Below are positions 31,881-43,101 of a stretch of DNA of 64,000 nt, one piece after another. The notes under the pieces are model-generated. The model had not been told where the DNA came from. It made no database searches and saw only the letters and a program-made list of their open reading frames with translations. Position 1 is the stretch's first letter. Each line of letters begins with the position of its first letter. This DNA comes from Zygnema cylindricum (Eukaryota > Streptophyta > Zygnematophyceae > Zygnematales > Zygnemataceae), in assembly GCA_037447655.1 (NCBI GenBank), contig JBBHKE010000672.1, forward strand, positions 261,001 to 325,000. The letters are read 5' to 3'. The position numbers and the translations under genes are program-made.

Positions 31881-34800
31881 AATGTGCTTACGGTGGATTG
31901 AAAGGTGAAGCAGGCTAGATTGTAGATTCAGGTGCCTCCATGCATATTTGTAAAGATAGGCACCTGTTCACTAAGATAAGAAAGATTCCCACCGTAAAGA
32001 TAAAGTACGGGGATGGGAGGATAGTCACCACTACTCTTGTAGGATTTGTAGATCTGAAAGTGTTAGTAGAAGAAAGACATCCATAGTAACATTCTTCGAT
32101 GTATTGTTTATTCTGAAGCTGAACAAAAACCTCATCTTTACATCTATATTAGATGATAAGGGTTTTTTTACTAGCACTAGGGAAGGAGTCTTTACTGCTA
32201 GTTTTGAGGAGGATGTCTATTTCATTGCTGAGAAAGGTAGCCATGGGATGTTTAGGCTGATTTGAAGTCATGAAATGAATAAACTTTATTATGCTGGTGT
32301 TCATGATATTATGATGTGGCATAAGAGGCTTCAGCATGTGAATCTAGATAAGTTAAGAGAGATGTAAAAGATGGGAGTGGTGGAAGGGATTCAGTTCAGT
32401 GAGAATGATAATATAAGTGATTATAGTAGATGTGCTCAAGGTAAAGCACACAGATTACCCTTTCCCAAAACAGCCACCAATAAGGGAGAAAAACTTCTAG
32501 ATTTAGTACACACAGATATTTGGGGACCGGCTAAAGTGCCCTCACTAGAGGGGAAGAGATTTATGATGACTATAACTGATGATTGGTCTCGGTATTCCCG
32601 GGTGTATTTTTTGAAAAACAAGTACGAAGTTCAAGATTGTTTTAGACAATATAAAGCATGGAGCGAAAAACTCCATGAAACTCCAATCAAGAGAGTAAGG
32701 ACTGACAATAGTGGAGAGTATACTTCTAACAAGATTGATTACTTTCTTAGGGAAGATGGAGTCCAACACCAAAAGACAGATCCTGAAAACCCGGAACTGA
32801 ATGGGGTTGCTGAAAGGTTAAATAGAACACTAAGTGATACTGCTATAATTATATTGTCAAATAAGAAGATAGGAAAAAGGTTTTGGGCAGAAGCAATGAA
32901 CTGTGCTAATTACCTCATAAATAGAGTACTTACTTCAGCTATAAAAGATGAAACACCTTATGAGAGATGGAAAGGTCGAAAAACAGACATATCTCACTTA
33001 AAGGTTTTCGGCAGTCAAGTATTCAGTCTAGATACAGATCTGTCAAATTAAAAGTTAGATCCTAAAAGAAAACCGGGATACTTATTAGGATATGATGAGG
33101 ATGTGAAAGGATATAGAGTTTATGATCTAAAAAACGAAGATATAATCATAGTAAAGCATCTAGTAGTTATGGTTGAAGGAATGTTTGTGGATCACTACAA
33201 GTGCACAAAGTTAATAAATTCAGATTTGAGTCAGAAAATTCCGATGACGTTGAGCTTCCTAACTATCTAGGTTTTAGAGAAGATGACATTCTTGCAGGTA
33301 GAAATAAGACCGAAAAGGACTCAGCTGTGGAAACTCCAGTGACAACTCTACCCGAAGCGGAAGACATGGTGGAAATTGATTCGAAATCAAGGGATAGGGG
33401 AGAAGCCGAGTTTGTTCGAAAGAATCCACGAGAACCATCTATTCCGGCCTATGATTTTGAGAGGGAAAGGAGAAGTAGCAGAAGACTACAAGAAAAACAG
33501 GTTAATAATAAGGTAACTAAACTATCTCATCAAGATGAATCTCAAACTTATGGAGAGGCGATGACTTATCCAAAAAGAAACTGGTGGAAGACAGCCATCA
33601 ATGAGGAGATGGCCTCAATTATGGCAACCGATACTTGGGAGCTGGTGGATTGTCCACCTAACCGAAAACCAATCGGTTGTAAGTGGGTTTTCAAATTAAA
33701 ACTGAACCCAGATAACACAATTGAGCGCTACAAGGCCCGATTAGTGGCAAAGGGATTTACACAAAAGGAGGGAATTGACTACGAGGAAACCTTTGCCTCG
33801 GTTGTCAGATTTCCCTCCGTCCGCATACTTCTCAGCTAGGAAGCAGGGGAAGACATGGAAGTGCACCAGATGGACATCAAGACAGCCTTTTTGCATGGAG
33901 AATTGGAAGAGGAGATCTTCATGCGACAACCCGAAGGGTTTGTGGAGAAAGGAGACGAGAGTAAGGTATGCCGGCTCATTAAATCTCTTTATGGTTTGAA
34001 ACAGGCGCCTCGACAGTGGAATAAGAAGCTTGATGAGTTTCTTACCGGTTTGGGATATATCTCGATCAGCTCAGATCACTCAATCTATGTTTTCGAAGAT
34101 GAGGAAGGTTTTATATTTATTGCAATTTATGTTGATGATTTGCTTGTTTACAGTAAATCAATGGAAAAAATTAATAAACTGAAAACCGATCTTAAAGGGA
34201 GATTTGAAATGAAGGATATGGGGGAAGCAAAATATATTTTGGGAATTCAAGTAGAGAGAGACCGAAAAAGAAAAATTATAAGATTGACTCAAAAGGAAGC
34301 AATAGGGAAAATGCTTGAAAAATTTCAGATGGATATAGCTAATAGTTATGCAACTCCAATAGAGTTGAACAAGTTAAGTGAGGGGAGTGAGAAAGAAGGA
34401 GTCATAGTCTTAGACAAGGAATTATCTCCTAAAGAACAGAAGTTCATGCAGACTATTCCTTACAGGAAAGTACTGGGAATTCTAATCTATTTTATGAATT
34501 CTACCTGACCAGATATAGCTGCAACTATAGGAGTGCTGAGTAGTAGTCTAAATGCTCCCACTAAGAGGGATTAGGAGGCAACTAAGAGAGTACATAGATA
34601 TTTGATAGGAACTAGGGATCTATGGTTGTATTTGTGTGGGGAGAATACTGACATCACTACTTGGAGTGATGCCAGTTATGGTGATGCTCCGATAAGGAGA
34701 TGCATTTCTGGATATGTATTATATAAGGGTGATGGGGCTTGCTGTTGGAGTAGCAAACAGCAAAAAGTTATTGCTCAGTCCACCATGGAGGCTGAGTATA

Positions 34801-35123
34801 TGGCCTCTTGCTGTGCTGTAAAATAATTGATGTGGGTCGAGTCTTTGCTTGGTGAGCTTGGTAACCTTAAGAGTGGTGTGCATAATTTTTTTTGTGATAA
34901 TCAGGCAGAATTCGCGATTTCTGCCAATCATAAAAAATATTTTAAAGCCAAACACATGGATATTAGACTCAGCTTTGTTAGAGAGAAAATAGAAAACAAA
35001 ATAATCAGTTTAGAGTACCGACCAGATAGTGAGATGGTAGCAGATATGATGACCAAACCTGTGCCTTCCCCTAAGCTAATTTTCTGCAGGGAGAAGTGTG
35101 GTCTGAAATTAAAGATTGACTAG
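31881..35123 (+). pseudogene. Copia B protease, integrase, RT and RNase H
   Basis: The protease DSGAS triad is present near 31926 but out of frame. Integrase (32371-33051) keeps HTDIWGPAKVP, VRTDNSGEY and GVAERLNRT, then meets TAA. RT (33560-34510) keeps YVDD at 34128-34139 with a stop near 33836. RNase H lies at 34602-35123 (TMEAEYMASC, HMDIRLSF, ADMMTKPVPSPKL). About ten stops or frameshifts separate the pieces. Confidence 0.86.
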
Positions 35124-35136
35124 AAAATAAGGGGAT

Positions 35137-36196
35137 TGTAGAAATTAATGGTCCATTTAAAGTATTTTCTTAGTCTAAATAGAAATATAGAAAGAAGCCG
35201 AGGACGTCTACCTCTAACTTCTCTCTCTAACTCTCAAACTTGTCGCAGTAACTAAGAAATTTGAGAGGGAGCAAGAGCCATGGCTACCTAGGCTATCTAA
35301 AGTTTTTTGGAAAACATATATTAGTTTATTTATCGTTTGGGGTTTATTTACTAAAAAGATATATGTTGACCACACGATTTGATCCTGGTACTTGCCGGAC
35401 GTCAAGCAGCCGGTAGCCTTAGCCGTTAAGTCTTTAACTGGTGTTACGTACTATATGGTTTGATATTTAATTAAACATTACCAGGTAGGATAATTCATTT
35501 AACTGTAATTTTTTACGGGATACATAGATCCTTTAATGTAAAAGTACGGATTATGGTACGGATAAGAAACTAATACCGCGCATTTATTTCTTTAGCGAAA
35601 CGAATACCGCGCATGTATTTATTACGGCTACGATTAAATGTGAATTTAATCAGACGGTCGGAATTAACGCCGAGATCACAGAAGAGGATTGCGACGGTTT
35701 TTGGTCATCACCACATCGGATGACAAGTGGCGGAATGACATTGGATCGCGGCATCTCCGAGGATTAAGGGAGCGAATCCGGATATACCAAGTGTCGACAT
35801 TTAGGCCATGTCGTACACTGTCCGTACAGAAAGTACACCGGCAGCTGTACTTTTATGTATGGAATTGTAATCTGATTGACTCCGTACATCAGTAGATAGA
35901 GTCTGTGAGAGAGATACGACTTAGAAAAATTAGGAGATAGGATCCTCTCTCCCAAAGAACTTCTGTACAAATGGTCAACTTTAACCCTCTAAAACTTACT
36001 GCTTAGGGGAGCAAATTCAAAGATTTTTTTTGTTATCGACTCAAGGGAGTCTTGCCTTTACACAGGTGAAGGTGGTTAGAGTTATTGTCTGCCAAGGTGG
36101 CATTTTTTCTTGCTGAAACACAAAGGGGTCAGGGTTATCCTATAGGCTTCTTAGAAGTTGTCCACTCTGAGGACTTATGGAGGTCTCAGAGTTTCA
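35137..36196 (+). repeat. 3' LTR of Copia B
   Basis: 1060 bp, the partner of 29718-30784 with scattered differences. It has AGCCATGGCT (about 35277) and an antisense tRNA-like relic (about 35366-35450). Confidence 0.88.
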
Positions 36197-37017
36197 GCCT
36201 GTAACTCCTTCCTCATGTCCCCAAACTTGTCGTAGTCAGTGAAGATTCAAGAGGGAGGTACAGCCATGGTTGTCTAGGTTTTTCTGAAGGAGAGAGGAAG
36301 GAGAAGGTAGTAGATTTACCAAAAAAGGTTTCACAGACCCAGAACTTGATCCCGGTACCTGCCGTCCGTGAAAGTAGCTGTTAGCATTGTCTTATAGTCT
36401 AGGAACACTGCTGAGATAAATAGGATATGATATCTTTTTAAAATTTTAAACGTATAGAATATAAGGCATAGATTGAGTTCTAATTTATGTACTGGACATA
36501 ATAAATGTTACGAACATTTGTTTCGACGGCTTGTATCAAAAGCCGACTTTCGATCAGACTGCCATGGTGCAAGGCGACATCGCGGAATGGTCGCTTTGGC
36601 AATTTGTGGTCACACTCACACATTCTGACATGTGGCGGCATCTCAATAACTTGCGAAATCTTCGGGGACCACCTCAACAAGTTCGGATGTGACAGGTGTC
36701 ATCGTCCTAACTAAGTCGTACAGTGGCCGTACACAAAGTACTCAAACACCTGTACTTTTCTATAATACACAGCCTTTTGATTGGTATTGTTCTTTAGTTG
36801 AAGGGGGTTTAGAGAGGGAATAAGGACTTAGACATTTTAGAGGTAGCAGCCTCTCTCTCTAATGGCATCTGTATTTATATGAAATTTTTGGCCATTAGTA
36901 ATTAACTGTTTAGGGGAGCAAGTTGCCTGATTCTTTTTGTGGTAGACTTTGGGGAGTCTTGTCTTCACTTGAGTTAAGTCAAGTCAGTGAGTAGTGTGTC
37001 AAGATGGCATTCAGAGT
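36197..37017 (+). repeat. LTR D, piece 2 of 3
   Basis: It continues piece 1: CTTGTCGTAGTCAGTG, a GCCATGG variant of the palindrome (about 36263), a tRNA-like T-arm whose reverse reads CCGGGATCAAGTTCTGG (about 36341-36360), and LTR 3'-region text to GATGGCATTCAGAGT. It is interrupted at 37018 by element E and finishes at 47651-47740. Confidence 0.82.
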
Positions 37018-38375
37018 TGTCATGCCGCATTATGTCGGGACATGTATTTTGTTTATTTGTAGGAATATTACGGGTTGAGGCTACACTAATACCGGTTGTG
37101 TTAAAATCATGCTTGAATGCAGGATTTATTGTGTACTTACTTCGAAAAGACGCCGAGAATTCCGCTGGTGACACGAAGATACATATTTGCGTGCGCGATT
37201 TGAAGGTGCACGATTCGAATGGCGTACGCGGATATCGTTTGGAGGTCGTACGAAACAAGATGAACGAACCTCCACGATATTACATTTGTACTTTTATTTT
37301 CGCCTGTACTTTCACTTCAGTTGGAATTTCGCGATTTACGAATCGCGTGTACGCGGAGCGTTTGTTGGCTCTTCGATTTTTGGTTCACATTGAAGTCGTG
37401 AACCCATGTAGGTTCACGCATACATGTAGTTAGGAAGGGTTTTAATCCGCGGATTGTGAATTTTGTAACGTAGGCATATGGTCCTGGTCGCTTATTGGCC
37501 AGAACCCAAACTCGTCACAAATTGTACAGTGAAATACTCTCACATGATTGGTTAGTTAGCAAATGTCAGAAAGTAGTACTTTGGTTATTTCGTTAGTACT
37601 TAGACGATTGCGTTAGGTTCGTACTCTCATAATTTGAGAGTACAGGAATTGGTCGAAGAGGACTTAGATCTTTATGTCTTTTTCCCTTGTCTTTTTCCTT
37701 AGTCAAATTGTCAATTTTTTCCCTGCAAGGCTTTTTCTGCCTTAGTTTTTTCAGCGCTTAGCTTTTCTCTTTCCTTATTATACTTTTATTGTAAGCCCTA
37801 CAATTTAATTCACTCGGTTTCGGCCGGAGTCCGCACGGTTTCCCTTCAACAACCTCTTCTAGTTTGGATTCCGCCTACTTTCTCAGGCTGTTTCTAAACC
37901 TTTGTGGATGCCTTCTCTGAATTAGTGTTTGACATTTTGTTGTCTAATTTCTGTGGCTTTTGTTGGAGTTCGCTGGTGGTTTGTTATAATCTGGTTATCT
38001 CGGATTCTCTACCATTTTCCATTGCTTGCTTCCCGTTATCATTTTCTGCAATTGGTTATTAGTGTGTCAAAATCTGGTTTTCTCGGATTTCGTGCAGATT
38101 TTTAACGTTGTTTTCTTGTATTTTCTTGTTACTATTTTTACTCGTTTGTTAGAATTCGGTAATCTCGGATTCTTTACGTATTTTCAGTGCTTGTTTTCTT
38201 GTTGTAATTTTTTGCAATCAGCGTGCCAAGATCCGGTTATCTCGGATTCACTGCAGATTTTTATTGTTGGTTTCTTGCATTTTTCTGGTTTTGTTTTCTT
38301 TATTTAAAATCCTAGACCTAACTCCTGTAAGGAATACGCCCAGACCGTGGAGCCTAGTGGCTACCCATCGGCTTA
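37018..38375 (+). repeat. Inferred 5' LTR of element E
   Basis: 1358 bp. The left end is where LTR D breaks; the right end is where identity with 47150-47650 stops (CATCGGCTTA). It does not end in CA and no standard primer-binding site follows, so the right boundary is tentative. Frames within (36987-37433, 38026-38307) show no domain. Confidence 0.6.
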
Positions 38376-39857
38376 GTATTCCTGTACTCTCAAATTATCA
38401 TTATCCTCTCTCTTGTTGTGTGTTTAAAAAAAATAAAAATTGTTATATTTCATTTTCAGTTTTTGTTGAAAGGAAAAAAAACATAAAAAATTATTATCTT
38501 TCATTTTCAGTTTTTGTTCTTGGTGTTATCATTCCCATTTCCAGTCCAATTTACCTTTCATTTTCAGTTTGCATTCTCAGTTTGGCGTGAGAAATTTAAA
38601 AAGAAAAATATATAAATACATTATTTACCATATAAAATCTATCTTTCCATTTCTAAATTTTCTTTCACGTATTTTTAATCCGGTTTCTTCCTTTTGATCC
38701 GGTTTTATCTTTCCATCGGTTTTAATCCCATCTCTTCTCCACTTGTAGTTTATTTTTCAGTTTTTCCTTTGAAAGAAAAATTATAAAAATTGATATATAT
38801 CTAAAATATGTACCTTGAAAATACTTTTGTTTGTTTTTTCAATTTAGTTCTTTGGTGTTTTCCCTCTATCTTATTTCTGTCCCCCACCTTGCTGCCACTC
38901 TATTTTAGGTTTTTTTAGGTCTAGATTTGTGGCAGATTTTAGGGTTTGGTTGCAGATTTTAGGGTTTGGTTGCAGATTTTAGGGTTTGGTTGCAGATTTT
39001 AGGGTTAGTCTGCCGAATTCGGGTTTGGGATGCCGCTAACCTGATTCTAACTTGCTTTGTGACTTATAATATCTTTTCCGATACTTTTAGTCTTCCTTTC
39101 CCGGTCCCGCACCATACGAAGATCTCCGTGGCTTCACATTTTGGATTCGCTTTCAGTTTTGGTTTATAATTTGCATTGTTAAGCCGTGGTGTTTCACACG
39201 ATTATTTGGAAATTGTGTAGAGGCCCACGCGGTCCTGAGGACATTTGGAGAAGACTCTTTTGGGAGCGGATTGTGGAGCAGATTCACACTTTGGCGCTCT
39301 GCAAAGCCCCAGCTGCGGCGACCAGTTGCGGCTCACCTTTGATAATCACCAGATTATTAAAGGTGTACTGTAAGTATTACGATGCCCTGTGGGCACAAGA
39401 GCGTGTTAAGATAGTTGGTTGACCGTTTAGAGGGTTCGTGCGTGGATTGGGTTTCATTGGACCCAATTGTATTGAGCACTTGCATTTCCCAGCTTTCTTT
39501 GTTTGTAATCTGGCTGTGAGTGGCCTTCCGTTTTTCGTGATTGCCTGGAGTGGATTTTACAGCTTAGATCTGGCCGTTGGTGGCCTTGGATAGTTGTCTC
39601 TCTATTTGTGTTGCTGTAGATCTGCACCTGTGGGTGCTTGGATAGCAATTTTTCTGCCTTTATAGATCTGGCCCTCCGGCCTTGCCCACTTGTTTGCAGG
39701 GTAGAAGGTTTCGGTAACACGGCTTTTTGGTAGATCTGTTCATCGTGGCCTTGATAGTGACTTATTGGTTTAATTGTTGTGTGTGGCTTGGTTGCTCACT
39801 TGTTGCATTTCGTATAGATGGTATTCATTATCTCGTCATTGTTTCCCTCTTTGTTTT
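38376..39857 (+). other. Long untranslated leader of element E
   Basis: About 1.5 kb without a convincing ORF, pyrimidine-rich to about 38880. It contains four 20-bp units at 38932-39011 and several spaced repeats of TAGATCTGGCC...GGCCTT at about 39500-39760. Long structured leaders are common in plant Gypsy elements. Packaging or translation roles are possible but unsupported. Confidence 0.6.
38932..39011 (+). repeat. Four 20-bp tandem units containing telobox motifs
   Basis: The unit is GCAGATTTTAGGGTTTGGTT; the first three are identical and the fourth diverges at its end. Each full unit contains TTAGGGTTT, the reverse of the plant telo-box AAACCCTAA. Confidence 0.85.
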
Positions 39858-42057
39858 ATGCCCACCGATTGGAACAATTTTAATTTCCGTTCCGGGTCTA
39901 CTCGTAGTGGTGTAGCTTTTCGCCCATCACCTGTAGACCAAATCGATCTAGCAAGTATATCTAATTTTCCTATAACTTCGGTTCCGGTATCGAGAACATC
40001 CTCGGTCCGTTCCGGACTCACTTCAGTCTCTTCTTTGTCCTCCGTCTCCTCTACGCTATCTGTAGAGGAAACCAAAGACGAGAGTCTCGACAGATTCGAC
40101 TCAGGTTCCCTCTCCTTTTGGTCTTCTCCTGGTCTAATTTTTGTCCCACCTCCATACACACTAGTCAGTGACATGGCTTCCTCCTCGGAGGGCCCCATGA
40201 GCAAAATGCAATTCTGCTTTTCAGGGATGAAGGATACAATGTCCTTATCTCATTTCCGCATGTTGTATGATACCGAAATGCGCGATTTGGCATTTCGCTA
40301 TCAAGATCGATTTGATCTTCGTGTAGCATTCTCTCTCCTTGGTCAGTACCTTAGAGGTTTGGCTCTCACCCTATATTCCCGCAAGTACAATAGTATACTC
40401 GCGATGACAAAATTTTCCCCTCCTTTCGCTGGAACACCAGAGGTCATAAGACAAGTGGATATCCCGTTTCAGGCCGCTTTTCCCGAGGTCCTAGATGCCC
40501 AAGGTAATGTCCTAGTTCCCGCTGTCCTGGAAATTCCTCGGCAATATGCTGTGGCTGCACGTGCTGCTGTCCCAGCATGATTAGGGATGACGATTCCGTT
40601 GCGAGATCCCCTTTCGGTCATGTTTGATCTCCTAAAAGAGGAGTATCGAATGCAAAATCTCGATGAAGTGAAGGAACTGATGAACTTCGAACGTAAACCG
40701 GGTGAAACCGCCCCCGCTCTACGTGCCCGTATGGAGACGTTACGGGAAGCCTTACCAGACTTAATGTCCGATGCGGAAGCTGTCCAAAAATTTGTTGGAC
40801 AGTTTCCTGTTCACTCAAAACGATTTATCCAAAGTCATCTTACGCAGACATACGGCTTGAAATTTACCTTTGACCAGGGCGCCCAATACGTGGTTGAATA
40901 TGAGATGCAGTCGTGTTGGTGGGAAGCTCATGATCGATCGGAAGTTGCTTTCTCACTTCCCCCACCAAGCAACCCATGGCCCAACAATAGGCCTCCGAAA
41001 GTGCCTGACATGGGAGCTCCACCGTTTAACCCTGGAAACAGATTATGTTTTCGTTGCGGGGAAACAGGGCATGAGGCTCGCATGTGTTCGGATAAGACGG
41101 CCACATGCACTCACTGTCACCAGATGGGACATTATGCCCATCGATGCCATATTAAAAATCCAGAGTTCTCATATCAGAATCAAATCAAGAATGGGGGTAT
41201 TTCCGCCCGTTCCGCCAAGCCGGTCGCTCCGCCTAAGGAGACTGAGAAAGAATCTCCTCCTCCCAGAATTTCTCGTAGAGAGAGAGAAAAGTTAGAGCTG
41301 CAAGCTACTATGGCGCCTATGATGAAGGAACAGTTCGCAGCCTTCATGGCGGAAATGAAGCCGCAGTTTACAGCAATGGCCCGCACGGTCGTTCATATGC
41401 CGACGTTGGCCGGTCGAACCCTTCGGGATTCTACCGTCCAACAACGAGTTGCCACGTTTGACCAAGGCTCGGCAGATTATAATCGAGTTGGAAAAGTATC
41501 AAATTCTCGAATTCCACTATCTTTCGAGAAAGAAACTCTCTCCCCTCTTCCGGAAACGGCTTCGGCTATTGTAGAGGAAGCACTTACAATCTTGGATAGT
41601 ACAATCCAAGATGCACATCGCGTCAAAGAACGGTTGAGCATCCTATCTTCTATGATCGAGGACGTGCCTAAGATCTCCCCTACTTTGGGTGAGGTAATTG
41701 CAACCGCTGCTTTACGCGCGTTGCAGCTGAATCGCAATCTGTCAGGAGTCCAGCCAATTTCAGCGGACGAACGTTGTACATTGGATCCCCACATCAGTTT
41801 TCTTGATAACAACCGACACACATTCACAGTCAATGGTGTCGCACCTTCCCTGCCTCTCATGGACACCGGAGCAAAACTCGTGATCCTAGGATCCGGATTT
41901 GCGTTGAAGCTTGGCCTCACGGCAGACAAGCTGCAACCCACAACCACACGGTTACTAACTTCAGCTGGTACCACGGAGCCGGTCCTTGGAATCACCAAGG
42001 ACCCCCTCGTCTTTCGGTTTCAAATAGAAACCGAAACTGAATTTTCTGAAATTTCTT
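39858..42057 (+). pseudogene. Gag-protease of element E, one in-frame TGA, truncated by Copia F
   Basis: A single frame of about 733 codons from ATG 39858 (MPTDWNNFNF) or ATG 40173 (MASSSEG). It is interrupted only by TGA at 40578-40580 (GCA TGA TTA) and continues in the same frame. It holds a gag domain (MQNLDEVKELMNFERKPGET), two zinc knuckles (CFRCGETGHEARMC near 41048 and CTHCHQMGHYAHRC near 41107), and an aspartic protease (PLMDTGAKLVILGSGFALKL near 41855). The last codons run into the LTR of Copia F at 42058. The codon and GC pattern looks better kept than in the Copia relics. Confidence 0.85.
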
Positions 42058-42264
42058 TGTTGAAATAAGTAGTTTTAAATATATTTTCTAGGTCTAAATT
42101 TATTAGAAAAGAAAAAGTAGGCAGCCTGCCTCTATCTCTTCTCTCTCTCTCGCCCCCATACTTGTTGTAGTCACTCAAGGAGAGAGAGAGAGAACAATGG
42201 AGCCATGGCTACCTCAACTCCATAGGAAGGACTAAAGAGTGGCTTAAGCCACTCTCAACAAAAG

Positions 42265-42343
42265 GTTGAGTCCGGAAGGACTCGAACCCCCGACCGGTAG
42301 AGCGCGGCGTAGCCGTTAGCTCTAACCAGTCTGTCGTAGAAGT
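42265..42343 (-). other. Antisense tRNA-like block in the Copia F 5' LTR
   Basis: The minus strand reads GACAGACTGGTTAGAGC (A-box/D-arm-like), then about 35 bases on GGTTCGAGTCC, which fits the Pol III B-box consensus GGTTCGANNCC exactly. A TTTT lies just after it on the same strand. The copy in the 3' LTR (46728-46806) is nearly the same. Confidence 0.6.
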
Positions 42344-42877
42344 CCGTTAGAAGATATAGGGTTTCATTAGTATTTAATCTATTGTAATGTACTAGATTCA
42401 TTTAACTGAAACCCTCGACGCCACACATAGATACAGTTCTACGAAATACGAAGTACTGTACTTGTTTGAAATGGATATCGCGCATTTTGTTTCGAAAGCG
42501 AAACAAATATCGCGCAAGTATTTATTACGGCCGAGATTGAATTTCACGTCAAATCTAACGGCGCACATTATCGCCGAAATCGCGGAATGGTCATTTTGGC
42601 ATTTAGTGACGTGGCATGACCTGGCGCCACGTGGGAAGACATCATTCGGTCGCGGGAATTCCGAGGAACGTACGGACGAGTGAAGAGTGGACACGCGTCC
42701 ACTTAATGGCCTTGTCGTACAGAGGCCGTACAGAAAGTACATCGGCAGTAGTACTTTCTTGTACTATACAGTTTTTTGATTGGTTCGTACAGGCAGTAGA
42801 TAGGAGCTGTGAGAGGGAAGTAGGAAAAACTAGGACTTAGGAAAATTTAGGTAGATAGTCCTCTCTCTGAGAGTTTG

Positions 42878-42884
42878 TATAAAT
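42878..42884 (+). promoter_or_regulatory. TATA box of Copia F
   Basis: TATAAAT, about 214 bp before the LTR end and 250 bp after the G-box. Transcription would start near 42910, giving a short leader before the gag ATG at 43080 or 43102. Confidence 0.65.
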
Positions 42885-43101
42885 TGGCATCTTTGCCACC
42901 CTATAACTTATCGCCTGGTTGGCCTTTTTTAGTGATTTTTTTTTCTACGGACTCAGGGGAGTCCACGCTACACAAGGGTGTAGTCAAATTGTCAGTTAGC
43001 CTTCTTGGGTAGCAGTGGTTGTGGCTTAAATTGGGTTAGTTAAATACTATCTAAAGGCTTCCTGTATTCTGTGGTCTAATGGAGGACACAGAATTGCGAT
43101 T

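Larger units (their letters stand above)
29718..36196 (+). mobile_element. Copia element B, complete structure but decayed
   Basis: 5' LTR 29718-30784, primer-binding site 30785-30798, gag and pol to 35123, polypurine tract AAGGGGAT (35129-35136), 3' LTR 35137-36196. The flanks (GTCTC before, GCCTG after) do not form a clean 5-bp duplication. It lies inside LTR D. It belongs to the same subfamily as Copia A (LTR start TGTAGAAATTAATGG, LTR end GTTTCA). Confidence 0.9.
42058..43097 (+). repeat. 5' LTR of Copia F
   Basis: 1040 bp starting TGTTGAAATAAGTAG. Elements in order: CT/GA stem-loop with AGCCATGGCT (about 42145-42210), perfect palindrome AGAGTGGCTTAAGCCACTCT (42236-42255), antisense tRNA-like block (about 42265-42343, B-box complement GGACTCGAACC at 42278-42288), G-box CCACGTGG (42627-42634), TATA box (42878-42884), and the ATG at 43080. 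The final A and one base of the primer-binding site seem to be lost (TTGCGATTATG for TTGCAGGTTATG). Confidence 0.9.

Noticed and set aside
36987-37433. 148-codon plus-strand ORF
   Set aside because: It starts in LTR D and crosses into the LTR of element E, so it spans an insertion junction; no domain.
39454-39720. 88-codon minus-strand ORF in the leader of E
   Set aside because: It is antisense to a repeated leader segment, has no domain and is better explained by the spaced repeats.
42265-42343. A real tRNA gene
   Set aside because: A- and B-box-like parts are present but no matching acceptor stem or clean anticodon arm is seen, and the block repeats inside every LTR; treated as tRNA-like.
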